A stretch of DNA of 64,000 bases, from NCBI GenBank assembly GCA_016713965.1, contig JADJOC010000003.1:124001-188000 (forward strand), in the 5' to 3' direction. Under the pieces are notes generated by a model. It ran no database searches. It saw nothing but the letters and a program-made list of their open reading frames with translations, and was not told the DNA's origin. How positions within the stretch are numbered: position 1 is the stretch's first letter; each line of letters begins with the position of its first letter. The DNA is from Chitinophagaceae bacterium (GTDB taxonomy: Bacteria; Bacteroidota; Bacteroidia; Chitinophagales; Chitinophagaceae). Below, one piece after another: positions 48,365 through 58,632 of the stretch. Position numbers and translations under genes: made by a program.

Positions 48365-48489
48365 GCATGTTTAAAAATAAAATTTTTATTACCTATTTTA
48401 CGGTTGGTGGGGACACCAACCGCGGCTGGCCGCCATGGCCGGTGTCCCACCGGCCACTTTTTAAACCTATAAATTAAATTTAAACATGC
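48365..48489. repeat. Three-hairpin repeat element, copy 1
   Basis: 125 bp bounded by short inverted ends (GCATGTTTAAA ... TTTAAACATGC) and carrying three consecutive perfect stems: GGTTGGTG/CACCAACC (48,402-48,421), GCGGC/GCCGC and GGCCGGTG/CACCGGCC (ending about 48,455). It is a strongly GC-rich island in AT-rich DNA. A diverged second copy lies at 58,633-58,764. It sits between the divergent SpoIIM-like and RDD genes. Confidence 0.85.
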
Positions 48490-48629
48490 CCTTACATCAA
48501 TAAACTTACCTACCAGATGTAGAAACAGGGTTATTTTCATAAATTTGGTACAAATTGGTGAATTTTTAATAAATAAAAAAATTCATTTATGCAATTTGCG
48601 CTAATTTATGATCGTAATATAAAAAAGAA

Positions 48630-49412
48630 ATGTCGATAATACAGATAGCAACCCCTTTTAATATAGATATAGAATTTGAACAGGCCGAATTTCACAAACG
48701 CTTATTGGCTTATATTATTGATTTTATTATATTGATAGTTTATTTATCAAGCATGATTTATATACTATTTGGCAGCCTGGAATTATATAGAGATGAAGAA
48801 AATTATGGTTTTATAATATTAATAATTTTTTTACCTATGCTTTTTTATACATTGCTTACAGAATTATGGATGAACGGGCAAACGCTGGGTAAAAAAATTT
48901 TAAGAATAAAAGTAGTGAGCCTTGATGGTGGCGGAAGCTACGTTAGGACAATATTTATTACGGTGGTTTTTACGCTTTTACGAATGGGGATTTATTATTC
49001 TTACCCTGTTTTTTGGGGATATTGGAAAAGGAATGGTGGCTTTAGTGCTGGGAGGTATTGCTTCTGTGATTATAATTGCAGCAACAAACAAAAGCCAGCG
49101 CCTTGGCGATCTGGCAGCAGGTACTGTAGTGGTAAATACCAAATCAAAATTAACCATTAATGATACCGTTTTTATGAATGTTAATGCTACAAACTACATG
49201 GTAAAATTTCCTACTGTAATGCGGTTAAGCGACAGGGATATTAATACTATAAAAAATGTGCTTACCCAATCTAAAAAAAGAGATAATTATATTATGTGCA
49301 GCAAAGTAGCACTTAAAATAAAAGAAGTTTTAAAAATAGAAGCCGGGATGGATGATATCGATTTTTAGAAAAATTGCTGGAAGATTATAATTATTTAGCC
49401 ACTAAAGAATAA
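48630..49412 (+). CDS. RDD-family membrane protein, two frameshifts
   Basis: MSIIQIATPFNIDIEFEQAE begins, then an RDD domain: FHKRLLAYIIDFIILIVYLS, LWMNGQTLGKKILRIKVVSL. One extra G near 48,922 breaks the frame (expected SLDGGEATLGQYLLRWFLRF). The last helix NKSQRLGDLAAGTVVV follows, then a cytoplasmic tail. A T5 run near 49,365 (T6 expected) hides the true end LEKLLEDYNYLATKE at 49,412. Divergent from the SpoIIM-DUF4129-DUF4350 operon and probably functionally linked to it. Confidence 0.82.
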
Positions 49413-49425
49413 GCATGCCTTATCA

Positions 49426-49857
49426 TTAATATCTATTAAATCTGGGGTTACTCTTTAAAAAGTAAAAATATAAAAGAACCAATAAAAATAAGATTAAAAC
49501 AATTATAATAACTATTGCTGCTATTTTTAAATAAGATGCCAAGTCACTTAATCCTTTATTAAACGCACCCTGGTCCGCTAAGCTTACTGCCTTTTTAATA
49601 TTATTAGCAGCATTAAGTAATATAATATTCATTATAAGCGATACAGCCCAACCCATAATTGAATAAAAAATATTTTTTGTACCATTATAAAAATCAAATT
49701 TTATTGTAGTCAATACGATAGTTAAGATTCCTGTTCCTAAAGAACAAAAACCTGTAATGGCATTAACCCTTGCCCATTGAGAAATTCCTTTCAAATGAAA
49801 TTTGGTGTCCTCATCCGCAATAAAATTAAATATTTTTTTTTCTTGTTGATTTTCCAT
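49426..49857 (-). CDS. Small membrane protein, DUF5362-like
   Basis: 143 residues from MENQQEKKIFNFIADEDTKF (the upstream Met at 49,881 is less likely). A soluble start is followed by ISQWARVNAITGFCSLGTGI and about three helices, with ANNIKKAVSLADQGAFNKGL between helix 2 and 3. This layout resembles DUF5362 proteins; I am moderately sure. It is the last of three small membrane-protein genes in a row on this strand. Confidence 0.6.
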   Translation of the reverse strand: MENQQEKKIFNFIADEDTKFHLKGISQWARVNAITGFCSLGTGILTIVLTTIKFDFYNGTKNIFYSIMGWAVSLIMNIILLNAANNIKKAVSLADQGAFNKGLSDLASYLKIAAIVIIIVLILFLLVLLYFYFLKSNPRFNRY

Positions 49858-49867
49858 TATCAAGTTA

Positions 49868-50317
49868 TTAGAACATAACAACTATTGAAAGTAAAGCGGA
49901 TAACAAGCCTAAAATATTAACAACTCCAAATATTATAAAACTTATTTTTAAAGATTTTAATCCATGATTTACATCTTCTATGCTTTCATTTATCAAAGCC
50001 AGCTTGGTTTTTTTAGCAAAATTTATTAAAAAATATCCTATAGCACCTATTATAAAAAGATCAACAGTAAACAAATAAAAAAATATATTTGCTTACCGGG
50101 ATCATATGCTATTAAATAATCTAATCTCCTCGTATACTGGCTTGTGGAGGTTTCTGCTATAACTGTAAACATTATAATTAATGCCAAACCTATAAATATA
50201 AAAATTATAATAGCCAGGGCTTTTCGCCCATTTGGCAATATTATTTAAATGCCTGCCCGGAACTCCGTCTATCTCTAATTCCCCATGTGAAAGATAATCC
50301 TGGTTTGAGTCGTACAT
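49868..50317 (-). CDS. Paralogue of the 49,426 membrane protein, frameshifted
   Basis: Three overlapping frames join: MYDSNQDYLSHGELEIDGVP, HLNNIAKWAK, then AIIIFIFIGLALIIMFTVIA, and AIGYFLINFAKKTKLALINE, SIEDVNHGLKSLKISFIIFG. The order (soluble start, helix, xxNxAKWxK motif, helices, xxxGLxxLxxYxK motif, last helix) parallels its downstream neighbour, so they look like a tandem duplication. Shifts lie near 50,222 and 50,060. Confidence 0.6.
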
Positions 50318-50326
50318 ATAAAAATG

Positions 50327-50689
50327 TTATTTTAAATGATGCCGTAAAATTTTGTAATCTAATGTGCCATAAAATAACACGATAAAAATAATTGTCATGG
50401 TTAAAGTAACTCCAATTACTATACCTATGTAGCAGCAAATCCTTGCTCCTTTAGATTGGCAAATACTGCCCGGTGAATAACGAGATGGAGTAAACTGGTA
50501 AAGCTCTTCATCTTTATCAATAAGCCTTAAACCAATAATACCGCAAATTAAACCTGGCAACCCTAAAAAAAAGGCTAACACCATCGAAGCATTTCCCAAT
50601 ATCATGCTGATAGTAGCATTAGGTAAATTAGGAGGCGGTTCATATTTTGAAAAAGGGTCACGGTACCTGTCTCTAACTCTCATCGTCAA
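50327..50689 (-). CDS. Small DUF4190-like membrane protein
   Basis: 120 residues (start could also be Met3). A soluble N-terminus rich in Pro (FSKYEPPPNLPNATISMILG) leads to two helices with a GLRLIDKDEELYQFTPSRYS loop and a CCYIGI motif. This is the layout of CCC/DUF4190-type proteins. It begins the run of three co-directional small membrane-protein genes (10 bp before the next), suggesting an operon. Function unknown. Confidence 0.55.
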   Translation of the reverse strand: MTMRVRDRYRDPFSKYEPPPNLPNATISMILGNASMVLAFFLGLPGLICGIIGLRLIDKDEELYQFTPSRYSPGSICQSKGARICCYIGIVIGVTLTMTIIFIVLFYGTLDYKILRHHLK

Positions 50690-50757
50690 AATTTAATTAT
50701 TTTCATTATATACTTTTAGGATTAGGTATTTTAAACTCAAACTTACTATGGAATTGA

Positions 50758-50798
50758 GTTACTTTCTATTTGCTTTTTTTCTTGATAAAAAAAGTAAC
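50758..50798. terminator. Possible terminator hairpin downstream of proS
   Basis: GTTACTTT (50,758) and AAAGTAAC (ending 50,798) flank a T/A-rich loop; followed by an A-run and TCAAGGC. This type of hairpin is scattered in genomes of the phylum. It lies about 107 bp after the proS stop. Confidence 0.45.
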
Positions 50799-50904
50799 AA
50801 AAAAATCAAGGCTACGAAAAATAGTATTAAGTAATTTCAGATCTTTAATTTGCCCTTATTCTACTTAATCCCACATACTTTTCTTATCCCACTTTTGAAT
50901 ATAA

Positions 50905-52380
50905 TTAATATGCCCTGGCAAATAGCACCCTTTGCTTACTTGGTTTGCCTGTTAATACACACTGACCTTCTTTTAACTCATTATTTAAAGGTATGCAACG
51001 GATAGTAGCTTTTGTCTGTTCCTTAATTTTATCTTCTGTTTCGGGTGTTCCATCCCAGTGTGCTGATAAAAACCCTCCTTTTTCATCCAGTATCTTTATA
51101 AATTCATCCATCGAATTCACTTCAGTAATATTCGCATTTCTAAAAGCAAGTGCCCTGCTGTACATATTTTGCTGTATATCCTTTAGCAATTCAAATATTG
51201 TAGTGGCCAAACCATCCATACTCCAGGTATTTTTTCTTTGGCATCCTGGCGGGCCACTTACCACATTATTTTCTATATCCCTTAATCCCATGGCAATGCG
51301 TACTGGTACGCCTTTAATTCATACTCGGCAAATTTCCACCCGGGACGGGTATTATCATTGTTATCAAATTTAACTGAAATACCTAATGCTTTTAACTGTA
51401 CAATAATTTCATTGGCTTTTGTATCAATTACTATTTTACTTTCTACGCCTTTGTAAATAGGTACTATCACTACTTGTACCGGCGCTATTTTAGGAGGCAA
51501 TATCAAACCCTGGTCATCGCTATGCGCCATTATCAAAGCACCTATTAGCCGGGTAGATACACCCCAGCTCGTAGCCCAGACAAATTCTTTTTTATTGTCT
51601 TTATTTAAATATTGCACATCGAATGCTTTAGAAAAATTTTGACCTAAAAGTGCGATGTGCCTGCCTGTAATGCTTTTTCCATCCTGCATCAATGCTTGAT
51701 ACAATATGTTTCTTCTGCCCCGGCAAATCTTTCATTGGCAGTTTTTATTCCCTTGATTACCGGTACGGCCATATATCCTTCCACAAAATCAGCATATACC
51801 TGCAGCATACGTTCTGTCTCTTCAATAGCTTCCTCTTTGGTAGCATGTGCCGTATGGCCTTCCTGCCATAAAAATTCTGCCGTACGCAAAAATAACCTTG
51901 TACGCATCTCCCACCGCACCACATTGGCCCATTGGTTGATTAGTAATGGTAAATCCCGGTAAGACTGTATCCAGTTTTTATATGTGTTCCATATTATGGC
52001 TTCACTTGTCGGCCGTACTATCAGTTCCTCTTCGAGTTTGGCCTCAGTGTCTACAATTAGTTTGCCTTTATTGTCAGGGTCAGCTTTTAGCCGGTAGTGT
52101 GTAACAATGGCACATTCTTTCGCAAAACCCTTCAGCATTTGTTTCTTCTGCCTCAAATAAACTTTTAGGCACAAATAAAAGGAAAATATGCATTCTGATG
52201 ACCTGTTTCTTTAAACATTTTATCCAGCTGATCTCTCATATTTTCCCATAAAGCAAAGCCATATGGTTTTATAATCATACAGCCCCTCACAGCCGAGTGA
52301 TCTGCCAATGCGCTTTTTACGACCAGTTCATTGTACCATTGTGAATAATCTTCCGCCCTGCTGGTTAATTCTTTACTCAT
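50905..52380 (-). CDS. proS: Prolyl-tRNA synthetase (archaeal/eukaryotic type), several frameshifts
   Basis: Four overlapping frames reconstruct one protein of about 490 residues: MSKELTSRAEDYSQWYNELV; class II motif 1 region GCMIIKPYGFALWENMRDQL; motif 2 LPLLINQWANVVRWEMRTRL with RTAEFLWQEGHTAH; TSWGVSTRLIGALIM (motif 3), and an anticodon-binding domain ending GKPSKQRVLFARAY. Breaks near 52,170, 51,695 and 51,286 change frame, and a pair of compensating shifts between 51,225 and 51,265 garbles VEVARQDAKEKNTW. The short archaeal-type form without the editing domain is usual in Bacteroidota. Essential gene; breaks are most likely errors. Confidence 0.92.
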
Positions 52381-52429
52381 TATTTTATTTATTTTTTAAT
52401 CATCGATTTTTGATTTAATATGATGTTAC

Positions 52430-52500
52430 CGGCATTTGTCCTATGTGCTGTTTGGCAGCCTGCCCCGTCCGAAGGCAGGGACGCCGCATTTATCTTTATT
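52430..52500. repeat. Extragenic hairpin repeat, copy D
   Basis: Contains GCCTGCCCCGTCCGAAGGCA (52,460-52,479), preceded by TGATGTTACCGGCATTTGTC, a diverged form of the GTTACCAGC module. Between proS and the gene at 52,642. Confidence 0.5.
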
Positions 52501-52641
52501 GCATTATCAGCTGTTTTTACACATATTTAACAGGCCATTCAGTCATTTAATATTGTGGCAAAAGATTTGTTTGTAACTTGTATATATTAAAACTTTACAA
52601 AAATAACAACTTCATTTTTATAATTGAATAAACAAAACATT

Positions 52642-53403
52642 ATGTTATATAAAACTCTATTTTTAGCTTTATCTGTAGCTACATTAGGCAGCTGTAGTAC
52701 TGCTTATAAAAGCACACAAACTCCTGATGATGTATATTATTCACCCTCACGCCCATTGATTAATTCAGAAAGGGCCGAAAGGAATAATGACACTTACAGG
52801 GATGAAGTGGCAGTAACATATTTTGAGGACAGGCAGATTATGATGGGTATAAGAGACCGCAGGTGGAGGGCTATTAATGATCCGTTTGCTTTTAATAACG
52901 GATATTTTGGAAATAGCTATTATGGTAATAGTTTTTATAATAATTATAATCCATATAACTACAGTTATTATAACAGTCCGTACAATTATACTTTTAATAG
53001 TTGGAATAATAATTTTGGCTATTATTATAATCCATATTACTACCCTTACCCTATTTATAATCCGGTAATAACAAAATTTCAACCCAATATTATTTCAGGG
53101 CCACGGATGACAAATTTAAATGCTTACAGCGGGTATAATAAAAATAATATACCCAGGACATATAATAATACGAATAATAATACTTCGACCAGGACATACA
53201 ATAACACTAATACCAATAGAAGTCGTGTAGAAAATGTTTTACGTAAAGTCCTTACTCCATCATCGGGCAGGGCAAATAACGATGATAACAATACCCGAAG
53301 TTATAGTCCGTCGAATTCTGGTGGTAGCAACCGCTCATCTTCACCCTCTTCTTCTGGAAGCAGTGGCGGTGGGGGCGTATCAAGACCATCACGAGGTAGA
53401 TAG
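52642..53403 (+). CDS. Asn/Tyr-rich lipoprotein of unknown function
   Basis: 253 residues from the ATG at 52,642 (MLYKTLFLALSV; the frame extends to a TTG at 52,624). Lipobox ATLGSC (Cys18). A short basic stretch (RQIMMGIRDRRWRAINDPFA) is followed by a low-complexity Asn/Tyr/Phe-rich region (residues 95-150), then Asn/Thr-rich and Ser/Gly-rich tracts to a basic end RPSRGR. It is probably surface-exposed and largely disordered. No family recognised; the low-complexity region is strongly biased in codons (AAT, TAT). Confidence 0.6.
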   Translation: MLYKTLFLALSVATLGSCSTAYKSTQTPDDVYYSPSRPLINSERAERNNDTYRDEVAVTYFEDRQIMMGIRDRRWRAINDPFAFNNGYFGNSYYGNSFYNNYNPYNYSYYNSPYNYTFNSWNNNFGYYYNPYYYPYPIYNPVITKFQPNIISGPRMTNLNAYSGYNKNNIPRTYNNTNNNTSTRTYNNTNTNRSRVENVLRKVLTPSSGRANNDDNNTRSYSPSNSGGSNRSSSPSSSGSSGGGGVSRPSRGR

Positions 53404-53465
53404 TACCTCCGGCCCTTAATCAATACTTATTCTTAATAATAATATTAGGCTAAATTTTTATTGCT

Positions 53466-55010
53466 ATGCAAAAAATTTTATTTTCCGTACTTGTATCACT
53501 TACTTTATCAACCCAGGCCCAAATTCCTGAGGATGCTTTACGATATTCTTTTTATCCGCAAAATGGTACTGCCCGTAACCTGGCCATTGGCGGGGCAATG
53601 GGTTCTTTAGGTGGTGATCTCAACGCTGCTTTTGTAAATCCTGCAGGATTGGGATTCTACAAAACCGGTGAATTTGTGTTATCACCTTCCTATTTACTAA
53701 ATAATAATAAAATTAATTACCGGGATGCTGTTACTCAAAATCAATTTAATCATTTTAATATAGGTACTATTGGCTTTGTATTAGGCTATGATAATATTTA
53801 TAAACCCGGAGTTAATAATGCCCTTAGTTTTGCCGTAACACAAGCAGCAAATTTTAATAACCGTATTGAATACAAAGGGTTAAATAATTATAGTTCTTTT
53901 AGTGAGCAGTTTACTGAAGAGTTTGCAAAAAGCGGCTTTACTATTGATGATGCCTTAAATACAAATTCGCAATTTCCGTTTACCTCTGCTCCTGCCTTAT
54001 ATACTTTCCTGATTGATACAGTTACAGTAGACGGTATAACCCAGGTAAAAGGCGCTCCTGAATATATTTTAGATGCCGGGCAGGCATTAATGCAGGAAAT
54101 AGACCAGGTTACCTCTGGCGGCATTACTGAATTAGCTGTAAGCTTTGCACATAATAAAAACGGCAAATGGCTTTTTGGTGGTACGCTTGGAGTTCCCATT
54201 ACAAATTATAAAAGCAGCTCCACTTTTAGAGAATCCGATACATCTGGTAATACCAGTAACAATTTTAAGCAATTTGAATACACAGATATTTTTACAACCA
54301 AGGGCGTTGGAATAAATGCAAAGCTTGGAGCTATTTACCGTCCCAAGGATTTTGTACGCTTAGGTATAGCTGTGCATACGCCTACTGTTAGTGCGATGAG
54401 AGATACCCGTGTTGCCACACTTTCTACACAATTAGAAAATCCTATAGAAAATTTTTATGTCTCTTCAACTACTTTTACAAATGGCCAGCCTGGACAAAGT
54501 AATTATCTCCAGACTACACCATGGAAATTTATTGCAAGTGGGTCTTACGTATTCAGGGAAGTAGAAAACACTAAAAATCAAAAAGGGTTCATCTCTGCCG
54601 ATATTGAGTACATCAGTCATAAGGGGAGCAGATTTAGTAGTGATACGGAACAATCTACTAATGAAGATGACGCTTACTATAAATCCTTGAATAATGTAGT
54701 CCGCAACCAATATAAAGGAAATTTTAATTTCAGGGCGGGTGGCGAATTGAAATTTAATATAATAATGGCCAGGCTCGGGTTTGCTTATTATGGTAACCCA
54801 TATAAAGATCCCGCCACAAAAGCCAGCCGCATGCTTTTAAGCGGGGGCCTGGGGTATAGGAATAAAGGTATATTTTTTGACCTTACATATGTACATGCAT
54901 TAACTAAAGACGTAATTTTTCCGTACAGGCTTGAAGACCGTGATAATACTTTTGCCACGCTTAACCAACAAAGAGGCAATATAGCTGCTACCATTGGATT
55001 TAAATTTTAA
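53466..55010 (+). CDS. Outer membrane protein of OmpP1/FadL type
   Basis: 514 residues: signal peptide MQKILFSVLVSLTLSTQAQ, then SFYPQNGTARNLAIGGAMGS and LGGDLNAAFVNPAGLGFYKT, the N-terminal hatch pattern (NPAGL) of the FadL/TodX family, followed by beta-barrel strands to an aromatic C-terminus (IAATIGFKF). FadL proteins let hydrophobic molecules pass the outer membrane; the Bacteroidota members are not characterised for substrate. Good length for the family; no frame breaks. Confidence 0.8.
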   Translation: MQKILFSVLVSLTLSTQAQIPEDALRYSFYPQNGTARNLAIGGAMGSLGGDLNAAFVNPAGLGFYKTGEFVLSPSYLLNNNKINYRDAVTQNQFNHFNIGTIGFVLGYDNIYKPGVNNALSFAVTQAANFNNRIEYKGLNNYSSFSEQFTEEFAKSGFTIDDALNTNSQFPFTSAPALYTFLIDTVTVDGITQVKGAPEYILDAGQALMQEIDQVTSGGITELAVSFAHNKNGKWLFGGTLGVPITNYKSSSTFRESDTSGNTSNNFKQFEYTDIFTTKGVGINAKLGAIYRPKDFVRLGIAVHTPTVSAMRDTRVATLSTQLENPIENFYVSSTTFTNGQPGQSNYLQTTPWKFIASGSYVFREVENTKNQKGFISADIEYISHKGSRFSSDTEQSTNEDDAYYKSLNNVVRNQYKGNFNFRAGGELKFNIIMARLGFAYYGNPYKDPATKASRMLLSGGLGYRNKGIFFDLTYVHALTKDVIFPYRLEDRDNTFATLNQQRGNIAATIGFKF

Positions 55011-55084
55011 TTAAATAAGAAAATATCAAATTTTTATTGTAACTTTTACATTTGTAATAACGTTGTAAGTTAAATTATTGCATT

Positions 55085-55503
55085 ATGAAAAAAATTACAC
55101 TGCTTTTTGCCTTAATAACAATTGTATGCTTTAGCCTCCAGGCAAAAGATTGCCTGGATGAGTATATTGCAAAATATAAATTTTCGGAAGGGCTGTTTAA
55201 AGAAATAAATGTTGTATTGAAAATGGTAACTTAACCTTAAGTTCATCTATAGGAAATGTAATATTGCAAAAAGATGGAACAGACCGCTTTATAATTCCGG
55301 CATATAATGGAAAAGCTGTATTTATAAGAAATACTGCTAATGAAGTAATTGGTATTAAAATAGAAGCACTTGGTTTTACCTCCAAAGGATCAATAGAAAA
55401 AAATCAGGGCAGTAAAAAAATAACCAAATCTAAATCTCCTACCCCGTCTAAAGTATTGCTGCCAAAATGGTTTGATGAACCTGATGACTTATATTCTTAT
55501 TAG
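55085..55503 (+). CDS. Small secreted protein, frameshifted
   Basis: MKKITLLFALITIVCFSLQA is a signal peptide; then DCLDEYIAKYKFSEGLFKEI. A lost G near 55,213 shifts the frame (expected VVLENGNLTLSSSIGNVILQ); the remainder, IPAYNGKAVFIRNTANEVIG to LPKWFDEPDDLYSY, ends at 55,503. About 140 residues. No family known to me. Its end overlaps the 3' end of the convergent miaA by 56 bp. Confidence 0.55.
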
Positions 55504-56358
55504 ATGCATCTATCCATTTGATGGTTTTATCTTTTGTAAACCAGGTTATTTGGCGTTTGGCATAATGCCTGGTATTTAATTTTATTTTTTCAACAGCCGC
55601 TGCTTTTGATATCTTATTCTCGAAAAATTCAAACAATTCTTTATATCCAACTGTTTGCAAAGCATTCAATTCTTTATAAAGTAATAAGCCCTTAACTTCA
55701 TCCACCAATCCCATTTTAATCATACTATCTACCCGCTTATTAATTTGATGATACAATTGGTCTCTTGGTAATTCCAAACCAATTTTTACAATATTAAAAT
55801 CTCTTTCTTTTTTTGTGCAGATTGAAATTCTATAATTGAACGGCCTGTAAATAATTTGATAGTTAAAGCCCGCATTAATCTTTGAGGGTTTTTTATTTCC
55901 CCTTTGGCATAAAAAACAGGATCCTGCCCTGCCACTTCATTTTGCAACCATGCTAATCCTTTTTCATTATATTGATTAATAATTTCCTGTTTTAATTCTT
56001 CATTTATCACAGGCATTGGATCCAAGCCTTCACAAAAAGCTTTTATATACAAGCCCGTACCTCCTACCCTTACTACACAATCATTTTTTACAAATAAGGA
56101 ATTGATTTTATCCAGTGCGTACATTTCAAACACTGCAGCATTTACTTCGTTATGGATGGAATGCGAATTAATAAAATGATGGGGTACAGTTGCCAATTCT
56201 TCAGCAGAAGGTTTGGCAACACCAATATTTAACTCCTGATAGCATTGCCTGCTATCAGCAGAAATAATTTCTGTATTAAAGGTTTGTGCTACTTGTACAG
56301 CCAGAGAGGTTTTTCCGACTGCAGTTGGTCCTACAATTACAACGCAGTTTTTTTTCAT
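55448..56358 (-). CDS. miaA: tRNA dimethylallyltransferase, frameshifted
   Basis: MKKNCVVIVGPTAVGKTSLA holds the P-loop, followed by ADSRQCYQELNIGVAKPS, FINSHSIHNEVNAAVFE, and GTGLYIKAFCEGLD. An A7 run near 55,795 (A8 expected) breaks SAQKKERDFNIVKIG; the second part is LELPRDQLYHQINKRVDSMI ... RHYAKRQITWFTKDKTIKWI. About 300 residues. MiaA prenylates A37 of tRNAs reading U-initial codons. Its end overlaps the convergent small secreted gene. Confidence 0.92.
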
Positions 56359-56417
56359 ATTATTTGAGTTTGTAAAGAACCCAAAGGAAAGTAAATATAT
56401 TAATGTGGTTACGACTT

Positions 56418-56993
56418 CTAAAATTCTTCGCTGTTTTCATCCGGTGTAGTCTCTTCTTCAGCATCGTTTACTTCATCATCATCTCCGCCTTCTTTACTAA
56501 AGCCATCACTAAAAGCACTAGGCTGCAAATCATATTTTTCTTCCATCTCAGCCAGGCGGCTGTCTACCAGGCCTTTAGTACCGTACTGTGACGGGGCAAT
56601 CCCCTCTGTACGAATACAGGAAGGGTAAGTTAATTTTTTATTTTCTGCTTTATCTAGATTAATTAATTGCACCATAAAATGCCAGTTCCGGGTAAAATAA
56701 TATTCATAAATAAATTTTGTATTCTGACTTTTAACTTCAGAACCAATTAAAGTCTCTTTCATTAAAAGCGGGGCAGCCTTATAATTTTTATCATACTTTT
56801 CCAAAGATATCTCTCTTCCACGCTGCCATTGGTCGTTACTTCTATAAAAGGTTGCTTTGTGTTTATTATCAAATTCAAAGCATTTTAAAATAGTGTTGTG
56901 CAAATCTAAAAAGCTTTGCGTATGCTTAACAGCTATATCACGATAAACACTATCATCATCTTCCCAATAAATTCTGAAACGTAAAATTGCCAT
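56418..56993 (-). CDS. pRiA4b ORF-3-like protein
   Basis: 191 residues: MAILRFRIYWEDDDSVYRDI, HTQSFLDLHNTILKCFEFDN and ATFYRSNDQWQRGREISLEK, the layout of the plasmid pRiA4b ORF-3 family (PF07929), then FIYEYYFTRNWHFMVQLINL and a very acidic C-terminal tail (GGDDDEVNDAEEETTPDENS). The family's function is unknown. It lies between miaA and the CCA enzyme on the same strand. Confidence 0.72.
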   Translation of the reverse strand: MAILRFRIYWEDDDSVYRDIAVKHTQSFLDLHNTILKCFEFDNKHKATFYRSNDQWQRGREISLEKYDKNYKAAPLLMKETLIGSEVKSQNTKFIYEYYFTRNWHFMVQLINLDKAENKKLTYPSCIRTEGIAPSQYGTKGLVDSRLAEMEEKYDLQPSAFSDGFSKEGGDDDEVNDAEEETTPDENSEEF

Positions 56994-57152
56994 GCGGTAA
57001 AATTAAGGATAAAAAAGTAATTTGGTATTTGTAATTGGGTATTAGGGTAATGGTTATTTAGTAAAATTAAGATAAAAAAGGAATTGGAAATTAGTAATTT
57101 AAAATCAGGCAAATTTATAGCCGATAAGTTTGATACTTCAATATCCAAATAG

Positions 57153-58563
57153 CTAATTACTAAGTCCCAATTCCTTACCTTTTTCTAACATATAATTATG
57201 TGCTGCATCATAATTATTAGGTATAACTCCTTCCAGTATGGCTTCCCTTATCATATTTTTTATATCACCCACTACTTTGCAAGGGGGTAAACTAAAAGTT
57301 TGCATGATCAATTCCCCACTGATTGGCGGTTGCCAGTTGCGGATACTATCTTTTTCTTCAACTTCTGCACAACGTTGCCGTACTAAATTAAAATTTTCTA
57401 AAAACCGTTTTACTTTAGCGGAATTTTTACTGGTAATATCAGCTTCGCATAAAGTCATCAGCGCATCAAAATCATCACCTGCGTCAAATAATAATCTCCT
57501 GATGGCCGAATCGGTGATATTTTCTTTAGTTAAACTAATAGGCCTTAGATGCAGCTCAACCATCTTGCGCACAAACTTCATCTTTTCATTTTGCGGAAGC
57601 ATTAGCTGCGAATATTTTAGGAACCATTCTTCCACCTACCACTTCATGGCCGTGAAACGTCCAGCCATGGCCCTCCTCGAAGCGTTTGGTTACTGGTTTG
57701 GCAATATCATGTAATACAGCGGCCCACCTCAGCCAGATATCACCAGTAAATTGCGATATATTATCAATTACCTGCAGCGTATGATAAAAATTATCTTTAT
57801 GGCCCTTTCCATCAATATATTCTGCACCTGCAAGTGCTACCATTTGCGGAAAAATAATTTTTAGCAACCCGCTTTTGTACAATAAATCAAATCCTACAGA
57901 AGGCTTGTTGCACATTAATATTTTATTAAGCTCATCGGCAATTCTTTCGCCACTAACTATTTTTATCCGGTGTGCACTGGTTTGTATGGCTTTAAAAGTT
58001 TCGGGGTGTATGGTAAAATTTAATTGGGCAGCAAATCTTATACCCCTCATCATTCTTAGCGGGTCATCACTAAAAGTTTGCAAAGGATCTAACGGAGTTT
58101 GGATGTTTTTTAATTTTAAATCATTGATACCGTTAAAAGGATCTATTAAATCACCATAATCATCTTTATTTAAGCTTATTGCCAATGCATTAATGGTAAA
58201 ATCCCTGCGGTTTTGATCATCTTCAATAGTGCCTGCATCTACATCCGGTTTTCTGCTGTCATATCTATAGCTTTCCCTTCTTGCACCAACAAATTCAATC
58301 TCAATATCATCACATTTTATTTGTGCAGTGCCAAAATTTTTAAAAAAATGGACTATTGGCTGCGGGTTAAAACTTTCCGCTACTTTATTGGCAAGGTCTA
58401 TCCCATCACCAACACATACTATGTCTACATCTTTAGTTTGCCTTCCTAAAATTTTATCCCGTACAAATCCTCCAATCAAATAACATGGCACCTGCATTTC
58501 TTCAGCAGCCTGGCCGATTTTCTTTAATACCAATAGTTCTTTATCTGTGCAGTTTATATACAT
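57153..58563 (-). CDS. cca: CCA tRNA nucleotidyltransferase / poly(A) polymerase family, frameshifted
   Basis: From Met at 58,563 (MYINCTDKELLVLKKIGQAA): nucleotidyltransferase head LIGGFVRDKILGRQTKDVDI, RRDFTINALAISL, the RMMRGIRFAAQL neck, and an HD domain (WAAVLHDIAKP). A break near 57,615 shifts to LMLPQNEKMKFVRKMVELHL, and the C-terminus runs to 57,153. About 470 residues. The HD-bearing form of this phylum completes the 3' CCA of tRNAs, needed here since neither tRNA gene encodes CCA. Confidence 0.9.
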
Positions 58564-58632
58564 AAAACGCAAAATTAGTTAAATCCGGCTTCTAACTATA
58601 CTTAACGTGGTGGGTAATGCCAAATAAAACTA

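Noticed and set aside
48298..48540. Open frame across the three-hairpin repeat upstream of the SpoIIM-like gene
   Set aside because: It mostly translates the repeat element and has no homologous counterpart in copy 2 at 58,633.
52765..53082. Ile-rich frame antisense to the Asn/Tyr-rich lipoprotein
   Set aside because: AAT/TAT-rich codons give ATT/ATA on the other strand; the composition is a by-product of low complexity.
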